Shown piece by piece: positions 16,205 through 24,452 of a stretch of 29,760 nucleotides of DNA; the stretch's first letter is position 1; every line of letters starts with the position of its first letter. The translations under genes and the position numbers were made by a program. The notes beneath the pieces are model-generated. The model was given only the letters and a program-made list of their open reading frames with translations. It was not told the DNA's origin and made no database searches. The stretch spans positions 1-29,760 of the forward strand of contig CAYGZM010000035.1 in the NCBI GenBank assembly GCA_964354365.1, written 5' to 3'. Source of the stretch: CAYGZM01 sp964354365. Its GTDB lineage: Bacteria; Planctomycetota; Phycisphaerae; Sedimentisphaerales; Anaerobacaceae.

Positions 16205-16633
16205 CTAAAGGTCCGTCTGAGCGTCCGTGTCGGCGTTGAATGCGCCTGTTGTGCTGTTGTAATACCACCCGTGCGACCCGCCGCCGAGAGCCCCGTCTAT
16301 ATCGATCGTGTCCAGCTCGTTAAACGGATTGACCGGAATCTTAGGCGTATAGGGGCCGCGGATCCCGGCCGGGTTCAGGGCGCCGTCCTCGTCCGTCTTT
16401 TTGGTCATGGCATCCTCAAAACTGACGCCGGCAGTGCCCGGGAGCTGATCGTTGTGCTGAATCTTGTACAGCCCAATCTGCGCACGCATCACCTGAAGGT
16501 CCGAGGCCACCCTCGACGTCTTGGCTTCCGTTGCGGCGGGAGAGAACTGAGGAATCACCACCGCAGCAAGGATGCCGAGTATCACAACCACAACGAGAAT
16601 TTCGACCAATGTAAAACCGTTTTTCGTTTTCAC
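16205..16633 (-). CDS. Type II secretion / type IV pilus-like prepilin (GspG-like)
   Basis: 142 residues. The start is GTG 16631-16633 with AAAGGAT upstream. A short basic leader 'MKTKNG' ends at the prepilin peptidase site before Phe7. It is followed by 'FTLVE' with Glu at +5 and a hydrophobic helix (ILVVVVILGILAAVVIPQF), the standard class III signal. The globular part ends in a GspG-like pattern ('NPAGIRGPYTPKIPVNPFN', 'GWYYNSTTGAF'), as in major pseudopilins with a calcium-binding loop. It stands alone rather than in a gsp or pil operon, which is common in Planctomycetota, where many stand-alone pilin-like genes occur. It is probably a pseudopilin or minor pilin; which system it joins cannot be told. 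Confidence 0.88.
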   Translation of the reverse strand: MKTKNGFTLVEILVVVVILGILAAVVIPQFSPAATEAKTSRVASDLQVMRAQIGLYKIQHNDQLPGTAGVSFEDAMTKKTDEDGALNPAGIRGPYTPKIPVNPFNELDTIDIDGALGGGSHGWYYNSTTGAFNADTDAQTDL

Positions 16634-16962
16634 TGTTTATCCTTTTCTCTCACGCAAACAGGGAATATCTCTTTGTTCTTGTCAAATGCACTTATGGCGC
16701 ACTTACTCTTCACTGCACAAAGTATCGACCTGATTCACCCGTGACTTAACTCCGTCTGCGCCCCATTTTCTCTGTAAGCCATACCCCGTGGAGAGCTTGT
16801 GAGTATCAATGCCGAGGCTGCAGCGCTCGACATTATGGGCACAACGGCCCGAACCAAGAGGCTCTCAGGTCTCGCCTCGACACGCATGTCACGGAACCTG
16901 GGCTTTTTGCTCAATTCGGGCCGCCCATCTTCCGATACTGTTGTTAGACCGACAACATTGAC
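16634..16962. other. Divergent intergenic region, no gene supported
   Basis: It lies between the pseudopilin (minus) and the STAS gene (plus). Short frames on both strands overlap each other and lack recognisable domains. A consensus -35-like TTGACA occurs on the minus strand (16680-16685) but no -10 box is found at proper spacing. Confidence 0.4.
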
Positions 16963-17325
16963 TTGTCTTGGAAAACAGGAGTAAAAACGAGCATCCACCA
17001 CCCTCCCCAGGACCTTATAGTCGTTGATTTACCCTTCAAAGAGCTGCAGATCGCCGATGAGTTACAAAAAGTCAACGAGGCTATCTGCGATAATCCTGAC
17101 TCCGACGTCATAATCGACTTCTCAAGGGCCGAAGTAATAACCTCGTCAAGCCTCAGCAATCTCCTGATATTGCACAACCTGCTGGCCGAGCGAGGACGCC
17201 GACTTGTCCTCTGTAACGTCTCGGTCATAACTAAGTGCGTCTTCAGGGTCGCGGGTCTTGATGAGGCCTTCGAGTTTGCCGACGACAAGCCCGCCGCCAC
17301 AGCAGCTATCCACGCCTCCGTCTAA
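16963..17325 (+). CDS. STAS-domain anti-sigma-factor antagonist
   Basis: Up to 120 residues. The domain reads 'DLIVVDLPF', then 'DVIIDFSRAEVITSSSLSNL', and 'GRRLVLCNVS': the SpoIIAA/RsbV pattern in which the serine cluster after the 'DFS' strand holds the phosphorylation site. These proteins bind anti-sigma kinases in partner-switching signalling. The start is uncertain: the frame opens at TTG 16963 without a ribosome binding site, whereas AGGAG (16977-16981) stands five bases before ACG 16987, which would give a protein beginning at '(M)SIHHPPQDLIVVDLP'. No kinase or phosphatase partner is adjacent. The domain call is good; the start is not. Confidence 0.78.
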   Translation: MSWKTGVKTSIHHPPQDLIVVDLPFKELQIADELQKVNEAICDNPDSDVIIDFSRAEVITSSSLSNLLILHNLLAERGRRLVLCNVSVITKCVFRVAGLDEAFEFADDKPAATAAIHASV

Positions 17326-17545
17326 GCGACAACTGAGGCGCCACATCTTCGATTTGCCCGCCCTCCCCGCACGCATTACAGCTATCATAATGCCGCACGG
17401 ACAGCAATAAACCGGCTCGACGCCGGAAAAAGACAAAGATATTGCTGGAATTGCCCGCGAAATCAGAGTATCGTGAATAATAGACAATCCGCTGCTGTTA
17501 TCGAGCAGTTGTGTTGTGCGAGGTTGTCCGGAAAGGAGAAAACGT

Positions 17546-18715
17546 ATGAAGAACGATAAGCTTTCCAGACGCACATTCATCCGCGATACCTCCATCGCGG
17601 CAGCGGCGACCGTCGCCGCGGGACTATCACCCGACGCACAATCTTCCACTGCGCCGTCGGCAGAGAAAAAACTCGATACATCAAAGATACTCAACTATTA
17701 CCCCAAAATGGGGTACCGCCGGCTCGGCAAGACCAACCTTGTAATTTCCGAAGTCAGTCTTGGCGGGCATTGGAGGGCTCCCTGGAGAGACCAAAGCGAC
17801 GGCTGGTGGTGGGGGAAATTCGCCAACGAAGAAGTCCCGGATGACGTCGCCAAGAACCGCACCGAGGCCGTCTCAAGAGCCATAGACTGCGGAATGAACT
17901 ATCTTGACATCACCGGCGCCGAGGAGTGCCTCTGCTATGGCGCGGCTATGAAGGGCAGACGCGAAAAAATGATAGTCGGCGCCGACGACTCCAAGCTGTG
18001 CCCGCGACACGATGAATACTGCAATGTTGAGGCTCAGATACACAACGTCGAAGAGTGTCTGCGTCATTTCGGCACCGACTACCTCGATATATGGCGCGTC
18101 CAGGCCAAGATGGATGGGACCAATACCGACGTCGACGTCGAGGTTATGATCGAGGCCTTCCGCAAGCTGCACAAGCAAGGCAAGGCCCGTCACTTCGGCA
18201 TATCTTCTCACAGCCGGCCCTGGGCGCAGCACGTTATCGAAAAGTACCCCCCGGTCGAGATGTTCATTTTCCCGTGCACGGCCAAAACAAAGGAAATGGA
18301 CAAGCCACCAACACCGGACAATATCGAGGAGGTCAAAAGCACCTACGGACCGGACAACAAGAGCGTGTTTCAGTCGCTGCGGGATCACGATGTCGGGCTG
18401 ATAACTATCAAGCCGTTCTTCGGGGGCACCCTGCTTAAGACCCACGGCCAGGTCAAGCTCGGGGCCGGAAACAAGGAGGATAACGACCTGGCGCGCCTTA
18501 CGATTCAGTGCATCCTCAATATGAACCAGGCTATTACAAGTGTCATACCGGGTCTTTCTACTGTCTATGAAGTCGATAATGCGGCCCGCGCCTCGTACAC
18601 GCGCCCGCTTGGACAGGCCGCTGCCGACAGGGAATGGCTCAGCCGTATGACCGAGCAGCAGTGGGCGAGCCTGCCGCCGGAATACCAGTGGCTGCGAGAC
18701 TGGGAATGTATTTAG
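17546..18715 (+). CDS. Tat-exported aldo/keto reductase-like protein
   Basis: 389 residues from ATG 17546, with GGAAAGGAG seven bases upstream. SRRTFIRD (7-14) and an Ala-rich stretch form a Tat signal. The barrel starts at 'MGYRRLGKTNLVISEVSLGG' (55-74), the classic aldo/keto reductase opening. Of the catalytic tetrad, Asp121 ('YLDIT') and Tyr131 ('CYG') can be placed. The Lys strand reads 'EKMIVGADDS', with no Lys where 'ATK' is usual, and the His strand 'YLDIWRVQ' has Gln186 in place of His. 'HFGISSHSRPWAQHVIE' matches the family's later loop. It therefore has the fold but possibly altered chemistry. Export suggests action on a periplasmic sugar or carbonyl compound. It belongs to a Tat-exported group frequent in Planctomycetota. 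Confidence 0.87.
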   Translation: MKNDKLSRRTFIRDTSIAAAATVAAGLSPDAQSSTAPSAEKKLDTSKILNYYPKMGYRRLGKTNLVISEVSLGGHWRAPWRDQSDGWWWGKFANEEVPDDVAKNRTEAVSRAIDCGMNYLDITGAEECLCYGAAMKGRREKMIVGADDSKLCPRHDEYCNVEAQIHNVEECLRHFGTDYLDIWRVQAKMDGTNTDVDVEVMIEAFRKLHKQGKARHFGISSHSRPWAQHVIEKYPPVEMFIFPCTAKTKEMDKPPTPDNIEEVKSTYGPDNKSVFQSLRDHDVGLITIKPFFGGTLLKTHGQVKLGAGNKEDNDLARLTIQCILNMNQAITSVIPGLSTVYEVDNAARASYTRPLGQAAADREWLSRMTEQQWASLPPEYQWLRDWECI

Positions 18716-18731
18716 GCCTGATGCTTCAGGC
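18716..18731. terminator. Small hairpin between convergent genes
   Basis: A 6-bp GC-rich stem with a 4-nt loop (GCCTGA/TCAGGC) directly follows the aldo/keto reductase stop, in the 46-bp space facing the end of purQ. There is no T-run, so termination from this hairpin alone is doubtful. Confidence 0.25.
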
Positions 18732-18761
18732 TAATCACAGCGCCCGCGCATGCGAATACGG

Positions 18762-19616
18762 TCAAAGGTTCTCCCGGACGTATTTCACCGCATTGTTGAA
18801 AATGGTCATCCCGTCGCCCTGCCCGTTCTCGGATCTGCCTTTTAGACGTGTCCAGTACGGATGCTGGGTTGGCCTGACAAATCTCTCCGGGTGGGGCATA
18901 AGCCCCAGGACCCTGCCTGTGCTGTCCGTCAGACCGGCTATTGAGTCCACCGAGCCATTTGGATTGACGGGGTAATCGCCCTCCCGGCCATCCTTATCGA
19001 CGTACTTGAACGCAACACACCCCTCGGATTTTAGCCTGTCCAATGTTGCTTCATCCCTGGTGACAACCTTACCCTCGCCGTGTGCTATCGGCAGATAGAT
19101 TTGTCTGCCCGCCTCAATAAAAATGCACCTGTCGGTCTGAGGAGCCAGATACACCCATCTATCCTCGAACTTGCCGCTGTCATTGTAAGTGATAGTAACA
19201 GCTTGATTGCCGGTTTTTGACAGTCTGTTTTTCTCTGTGCCCTCCCCGCCGCGGGCACTGGCGGCTGTGGCTGGTTCTCCCCCGTCGCCCGGAAGTATCC
19301 CCGCCTTGACCAGCGCTTGGAAGCCGTTGCAGATTCCGAGCACTAACTTGCCGTCGTCGATGGACTTTAGCACAGGCTCACTTAGATGATGAACGACCTG
19401 ATTGGCCAATATCTTACCCGCAGCCACGTCGTCGCCATAGCTGAACCCCCCCGGAAAAACGATTATCTGGAATTCGTCCAGCCTGCTCTTATCCTCGATT
19501 ATCCTGTTTATATGGACCCGCTGCGCCTTTGCCCCGGCCAGCTCGAGCGCATATTCAGTCTCCATATCGCAATTTATCCCCGCCGCCCGCAATACTATCG
19601 CCCTGACCTCTGCCAT
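18762..19616 (-). CDS. purQ: Phosphoribosylformylglycinamidine synthase subunit PurQ (glutaminase)
   Basis: 284 residues. It supplies ammonia from glutamine to PurL in the fourth step of purine synthesis. It is a class I glutamine amidotransferase: 'VFPGGFSYGDD' (53-63), nucleophile Cys96 in 'LGICNGFQ', and His242/Glu244 in 'MPHPERF'; 'YNDSGKFEDRW' (144-154) is characteristic of PurQ. Residues about 111-138 ('GDGGEPATAASARGGEGTEK' and the following 'NRLSKTGNQ') look like an inserted low-complexity segment not usual in the family, in a surface loop before the 'TYNDSGKF' strand. It lies on the same strand as purL but is separated from it by a DNA methyltransferase gene, which breaks the normal purSQL order. 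Confidence 0.95.
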   Translation of the reverse strand: MAEVRAIVLRAAGINCDMETEYALELAGAKAQRVHINRIIEDKSRLDEFQIIVFPGGFSYGDDVAAGKILANQVVHHLSEPVLKSIDDGKLVLGICNGFQALVKAGILPGDGGEPATAASARGGEGTEKNRLSKTGNQAVTITYNDSGKFEDRWVYLAPQTDRCIFIEAGRQIYLPIAHGEGKVVTRDEATLDRLKSEGCVAFKYVDKDGREGDYPVNPNGSVDSIAGLTDSTGRVLGLMPHPERFVRPTQHPYWTRLKGRSENGQGDGMTIFNNAVKYVRENL

Positions 19617-19697
19617 CTTTTACCTTTTTGAATAGACTCTATTGACGGATACCCACGCTAATCTATGGATATACACCTTATCGCGTATATACCTCAC

Positions 19698-21230
19698 TCA
19701 TTTCTTCTTTGAGGATTTTGAGTTACGTTGCCTCTCATCCTCATCCGAGAGGTGCATCTGCGAAACTGTTTCTGCGTTTTTGACCCTTGGCGCCTTCTTA
19801 AATGTTATATTTACTCCCTCAGAATGTGGGTAATCTATCCCCTTTCCATCCAACAGCTCTTTTATCGTCAGTACCTGTAATACGGAATGCCTGCTTCCCC
19901 ATGGCGACTTATAGAATCCTCCACTTGCCGCTTCGGTCAGCATCGGCCTTGTCGGCCTCTCCATAGAAATCAGCACACCAATCTGGGCCTTCTCACGCTC
20001 GACCACTCCATGCAGGTCACGCACATCTTTGACGCTGATATGACCTGCTTTGACAGATATAATGATTTGTTTGGTTTTCGCTTTGGCGCTATCAGATTCA
20101 TCGTGGAAGTATAACCGACCATCAATCCCCTTGTCTGCCCCTCTCTTTTGTTCCACAGGACGCGCCCCGACCAACCCCAAAGCCCACCATTGAAACTGGT
20201 ATGGATTCTCTTCGGCAAGCGCTCCCGCCCCGGAGAGGTCTTTCGGCTCACCAATAACCTTATACTGCGGTTTCGAGCCGGGCGCCTTATAATGCGCCCA
20301 CGCGTCCCCTAAACGATGCTTTATAAGCGTAATCGCCAAATGAGTAATGTCAATTCCGATCCAGTTCCTCATTAGGCGCTGTGCGGCGACAATTGTTGTG
20401 CCGCACCCACAGAATGGGTCAAGAATCATATCGCCCTCATCGCTGCTGGCCTTGATTATTCGCTCCAAAAGCGCTTCCGGCTTCTCGGTTGGAAATAGTT
20501 GCTTGATGGGGGGTACACGCTTTAACTCCCAAACATCGTCTTGCCTGACCCCAGCAGAAGGCTCCTTCTCAGTTTTGGAAGGCAGCCGCCGACCCGACCC
20601 GTCATAACCGGAGACAATCTTGGCAGTACCGAACCGTTTCAGTGTCGAAGACGCGCGCTCCATGAATAGTTGATTGAAAGTCCTCTTGCGGCTTCCTGAC
20701 CGGGAATAAAAAAGCAGCACATCGTGGTTTCTTTGAAAGCTGTACTTTCCGGCAGGCCACTTCCGATAATGCCAAACGATCTCGTTGCAGAAATTGCCGG
20801 CGCCGAACACCGCGTCCATCAACATCTTCAAGTAATGCGACGCTGTCGGATCACAATGAAGGTACATACTACCCGTATCCTTCAAAACTCGGTGGAGCTC
20901 AATAAGACGTGGCGCCATCATCGCCAGATACGCCGTTACATCGTTTTCGCCAAGATACGTTCTGAATGCGAGCATGGCTTGGGCAACCTTGCCCCCTCTT
21001 TCCACAACTTCCTGATACGATCCGGCAGCAGCCTGGTCCCACCGCCAGGTATCCTTGAATACCTTGATCTGCGCCGCAGAACGACTGCCGTTCTGTTCCT
21101 TGAACAAAACGTTGTAGTCTTGATTACTCTTGAATGGCGGGTCGAGATAAATGAGGTCTATGGTCTCGTCCTTAACATACCGGCGAAGAATGTCAAGATT
21201 ATCACCATAATACAGAACGTTTTCAGCCAT
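19698..21230 (-). CDS. DNA methyltransferase fused to an Mrr-like nuclease domain
   Basis: 510 residues. Motif IV 'DPPF' (30-33) precedes motif I 'DPFCGCGTT' (271-279), the circular order of beta-class N6-adenine/N4-cytosine methyltransferases. 'YLHCDPTASHYLKMLMDAVF' (123-142) is typical of Mod-like enzymes. After about residue 340 comes a second domain: 'RGADKGIDG' (363-371) and 'IIISVKAGH' (389-397) with Asp370 and Lys394, followed by 'VVEREKAQIGVLISM'. This matches the Mrr_cat PD-(D/E)XK fold, so the protein may be a one-chain restriction-modification enzyme, or a modification protein with a DNA-binding pseudo-nuclease. The start has GGGAG upstream. It lies between purL (37-bp gap) and purQ (81-bp gap). 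Composition is somewhat less GC-rich than purL, which suggests insertion by transfer. Confidence 0.88.
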   Translation of the reverse strand: MAENVLYYGDNLDILRRYVKDETIDLIYLDPPFKSNQDYNVLFKEQNGSRSAAQIKVFKDTWRWDQAAAGSYQEVVERGGKVAQAMLAFRTYLGENDVTAYLAMMAPRLIELHRVLKDTGSMYLHCDPTASHYLKMLMDAVFGAGNFCNEIVWHYRKWPAGKYSFQRNHDVLLFYSRSGSRKRTFNQLFMERASSTLKRFGTAKIVSGYDGSGRRLPSKTEKEPSAGVRQDDVWELKRVPPIKQLFPTEKPEALLERIIKASSDEGDMILDPFCGCGTTIVAAQRLMRNWIGIDITHLAITLIKHRLGDAWAHYKAPGSKPQYKVIGEPKDLSGAGALAEENPYQFQWWALGLVGARPVEQKRGADKGIDGRLYFHDESDSAKAKTKQIIISVKAGHISVKDVRDLHGVVEREKAQIGVLISMERPTRPMLTEAASGGFYKSPWGSRHSVLQVLTIKELLDGKGIDYPHSEGVNITFKKAPRVKNAETVSQMHLSDEDERQRNSKSSKKK

Positions 21231-21267
21231 ACATTACTCCCATCGGTAACAGATGGTACATCCCTTC

Positions 21268-24186
21268 TCACCAATCAAACGTCTTCTGCCACGCCCGTTT
21301 CAATGAGTCTATGTCCGATTCGATGACGTTTCTGCCGTCTTCCGATTTTATGATGAGTTTCTTTTCTTCCGTCACCTTGCCGATCTGGCCGAACGGCAGA
21401 TTGAGCATCAATTTCGCAAAGGCATCGTACTTGTCCGGCTCAACCTCCACGATATAACGGCTGTTCGATTCGCTGAAAAGTTGCGCATCCGTCCGCCAAC
21501 AGTCCTTGCTCTTGGGCAGGCCCCGTAAATCCGCCTCTATGCCCAGCCCGCCGGCAAACGCCATCTCCGCCAGCGCAACGGCCAACCCGCCTTCGGAGCA
21601 ATCGTGGCAGCTAACCACCAGATCTCGTGCAATCGATTCGGCGATCCTTCCGGCAATCTTGGGAGCTGTTCCGAGGTCCAGCCTCGGAACGTTTGCTCCA
21701 AGCTCGCCCTTGACCTTGTAATAATGCGAGCCGCCCAATTCGTTCTGCGTCCGCCCAACCATAAACAGCAGGTGCGAGGGCTTCTTGGCATCCATCGTCA
21801 CACATTTACTAATATCATCGACGATTGATATCGCGCTTATCAAGAGCGTCGAAGGGATGGATATCCGGCTGCCATCCTCGCACGCAAACTCATTGTTCAG
21901 CGAGTCCTTGCCCGAAATAAACGGCGCCCCAAACGCCATCGCCCCGTCGTAGCAGGCCTGGGCCGCTCGCACTAAAGGCCCGAACGTCTCCGCCCTGGTG
22001 CAGTCGCCCCAGCAGAAGTTGTCCAGAAGCGCAATCCTGTCAAACCTTCCCCCGACGCACACAAGATTCCTTATCGCCTCATCGATCCCCGCCAGCGCCA
22101 TCCAGTAAGGATCGATATCGCCATACACCGGATTCATTCCGCAGCTTATCGCAAGCCCCCTGTTCGATTCGAGCTTCGGCTGTATTACCGCTGCGTCGCT
22201 GGGGCCGTCGTTATTCACGCCGGTCAGCGGCTTGACGACCGAGCCGCCCTGGACCTCGTGATCGTACTGGCGGATGACCCACTCCTTGCTCGCGACATTG
22301 TAGGATGAGAGAATCCGGACAAGCTCGTCGTTATAGTCCGTCTTTTCGGGTATGCCCGGCTCAGTCAGTTTGGGAGTCTCCCATACCGCCTTGCGGGAGT
22401 ATTTGGGCACACCGTCGTGCAGGAAGTCCATATCGAGCTCGCCGACCTGCCGGCCGTTGTACCGCAATTTCAGCTTCCTGTCGTTCGTGAATCTTCCGAC
22501 CACCGTTGACTCGACGTTTTCACCCGCGAAAATCTTCTGTATCGCCGCCAACTTTTCCGGCTTGACCGCCACGACCATCCTCTCCTGCGCTTCACTGATC
22601 CATATCTCGGTGTAGTTGAGGCCCGCGTACTTCAACGGCGCCTTTTCCAAATCCACTTCCGCCCCGAGGTCTTTGCCCATCTCGCCGACGGCGCTGCTCA
22701 GCCCTCCCGCCCCGCAATCGGTGATTGCCTCGTACAGGCCGGCCTCATTGGCCTGCACCAAAACGTCGAGCATCTTCTTCTCCGTTATCGGATTGCCTAT
22801 TTGTACCGCGTGGGAAAAAATAGTCTCGTGCTCATGCGTCATTTCGCCGCTCGAGAAGGTCGCGCCGTGTATCCCGTCTCTGCCGATCCGACCGCCGACC
22901 ATAACAATCAGATTACCCGCCTGCGGGTGCTTGAAGCATTTGTCCTTCTTCATTATGCCGATGTTGCCGCAATAGACCAACGGGTTGGCCAGATACCTGT
23001 CGTCGAAGTAAATTGCGCCGTTGACCGTCGGTATCCCCATCCTGTTGCCGTAGTCGCGCACTCCGGCCACAACACCCTTCATGATCCTTCTGGGGTGCAG
23101 GACCCCTTTGGGAATCTCGTCGAGCCTCTTATCCGGCTGGCCGAAACAGAATATGTCGGTGTTGGCGATGGGTCTTGCGCCCATGCCCGTGCCCATCGGG
23201 TCGCGAATCACCCCGCCGATACCCGTAGCCGACCCGCCGTAAGGATCGAGCGCCGACGGGTGATTGTGGGTCTCGACCTTAAAGCAAACCGCACTATCCT
23301 CATCAAAATCCACAACCCCTGCGTTGTCCGCAAAAACCGATATGCACCAGTCCTTGTTGAGCTCTTTGGTCGCCTTGAAAACCGTCTCTTTCAGAAGATT
23401 GTCGAAGTGCGCCTGTACGCCGTTCACCGACATATCCACTGAGCTTTTCAGCGTTTTATGCACACAGTGCTCGCTCCAGGTCTGAGCCAGCGTCTCTAAT
23501 TCGACATCTGTCGGCTCCCTGCCCAGGGCCCGATAGTGTTCCTGAATCGTCCGCATCTCGACCACATTGAGGAACAGATCCTTCTCTTTGCTCAGGGCCA
23601 TCAGCCCCTTATCGTCGAGGTCCCGTATGGGCCAGTGCACAATCTCCAATTCGTAAGGTTTTAGATGTGGACTTGGAGGTTCAGCCTCATCGCCTATAAT
23701 GCAGTCCTCAATGCAGTCGTTCGCAAGGACCTTCTTGGCGATAATATCCGCCTGGTTCTTCTTAATCTCGCCAAGCAAGACATACTTCCGGGCGGTCCGA
23801 ACGTTGGCCGCTTTAACACCCATATCGGCAATGGCCGCCATTACCGACTCGGCGACCGGATCGGTGACGCCGCTTTTCAGATGCACCTCAATCAAAGTCG
23901 CCTTCGCCAGGCCCGCCGGCGCCTTGCTCCTGCCGATGTAATACTCCTCGCAGACCGGATCGCTCAAAAGCTCTTTCGCAACACGCATGGCAAAAGCGTC
24001 ATCGAAGCCCGTCCCGAGCCCGGTCGAGGGAGTCGAGGGATCGGCCTCTATCAGAAAGACCTTGGCCGACTGGACCGCTTCAACGCAAGTAACGCCCAGC
24101 TCTTCTATGTCATCGAGCACACTCTTGCCGTGCACATCGGAGAAGCCCGACCGGTTAAAAACCTCAAACCTCCACTGCTTCACCAT
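21268..24186 (-). CDS. purL: Phosphoribosylformylglycinamidine synthase PurL with N-terminal PurS-like repeats
   Basis: 972 residues, longer than small PurL (about 740) and shorter than the one-chain enzyme (about 1300). Two PurS-like segments come first: about 1-85 ('WRFEVFNRSGFSDVHGKSVL' to 'SDPVCEEYYIG') and 95-170 ('TLIEVHLKSGVTDPVAESVM' to 'VLANDCIEDCIIG'). The synthetase core follows, with 'TWSEHCVHKT', 'VETHNHPSALDPYGGSATG' and 'DCGAGGLSSAVGEMG' in the first half and 'GKDSLNNE' and 'HDCSEGGLAVALAEM' in the second. The glutaminase is separate (PurQ). The first PurS-like repeat carries an extra 'PSTPSTGLGTGF' around residues 51-62, encoded by a repeat-like GC-rich stretch. AAGGGAG stands four bases before the ATG. 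Confidence 0.95.
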   Translation of the reverse strand: MVKQWRFEVFNRSGFSDVHGKSVLDDIEELGVTCVEAVQSAKVFLIEADPSTPSTGLGTGFDDAFAMRVAKELLSDPVCEEYYIGRSKAPAGLAKATLIEVHLKSGVTDPVAESVMAAIADMGVKAANVRTARKYVLLGEIKKNQADIIAKKVLANDCIEDCIIGDEAEPPSPHLKPYELEIVHWPIRDLDDKGLMALSKEKDLFLNVVEMRTIQEHYRALGREPTDVELETLAQTWSEHCVHKTLKSSVDMSVNGVQAHFDNLLKETVFKATKELNKDWCISVFADNAGVVDFDEDSAVCFKVETHNHPSALDPYGGSATGIGGVIRDPMGTGMGARPIANTDIFCFGQPDKRLDEIPKGVLHPRRIMKGVVAGVRDYGNRMGIPTVNGAIYFDDRYLANPLVYCGNIGIMKKDKCFKHPQAGNLIVMVGGRIGRDGIHGATFSSGEMTHEHETIFSHAVQIGNPITEKKMLDVLVQANEAGLYEAITDCGAGGLSSAVGEMGKDLGAEVDLEKAPLKYAGLNYTEIWISEAQERMVVAVKPEKLAAIQKIFAGENVESTVVGRFTNDRKLKLRYNGRQVGELDMDFLHDGVPKYSRKAVWETPKLTEPGIPEKTDYNDELVRILSSYNVASKEWVIRQYDHEVQGGSVVKPLTGVNNDGPSDAAVIQPKLESNRGLAISCGMNPVYGDIDPYWMALAGIDEAIRNLVCVGGRFDRIALLDNFCWGDCTRAETFGPLVRAAQACYDGAMAFGAPFISGKDSLNNEFACEDGSRISIPSTLLISAISIVDDISKCVTMDAKKPSHLLFMVGRTQNELGGSHYYKVKGELGANVPRLDLGTAPKIAGRIAESIARDLVVSCHDCSEGGLAVALAEMAFAGGLGIEADLRGLPKSKDCWRTDAQLFSESNSRYIVEVEPDKYDAFAKLMLNLPFGQIGKVTEEKKLIIKSEDGRNVIESDIDSLKRAWQKTFDW

Positions 24187-24243
24187 AACACTCCCTTACT
24201 CATATCACGCGAATAACTCCATCCTGCGGCTGTATTGGGTATT

Positions 24244-24444
24244 CTACACAGTTTGGAACTGTAAAGAAGAAAGCTCTTCCCGGCTCGCACGCAGACTGAT
24301 TTTGAGAAATTCAACTCCGACCACGCGACCTTTCCTGTCAAAATCAAGGATTACACCAGGACGCACCTCCTCTGACTCAACCACTTTACTTTCATCAAGG
24401 CGCAAATAAAGAGTGTCGGTTTCTTTATCAACTTTAAGTCTCAT
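24244..24444 (-). CDS. DUF2283 protein, probable antitoxin-like partner
   Basis: 66 residues starting at ATG 24442-24444 after GTGAGGTG. 'YLRLDESKVVESEEVRPGVI' followed by 'LDFDRKGRVVGVEFL' is the DUF2283 signature, a small all-beta domain found in genes paired with short DUF4258 or RelE-like genes. It starts 8 bases after the stop of the DUF4258 gene, so the two are one operon. An antitoxin role is inferred from pairing only. It lies 57 bp upstream of purL on the same strand. Confidence 0.87.
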   Translation of the reverse strand: MRLKVDKETDTLYLRLDESKVVESEEVRPGVILDFDRKGRVVGVEFLKISLRASREELSSLQFQTV

Positions 24445-24452
24445 TATTCACC

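Noticed and set aside
16680..16685. TTGACA on the minus strand as pseudopilin promoter
   Set aside because: No -10 box at 16-18 bp spacing; the sequence there is CCTGTT.
16799..16984. Small frames between pseudopilin and STAS gene on both strands
   Set aside because: They overlap each other, lack ribosome binding sites and show no domain; one ends on the STAS ribosome binding site.
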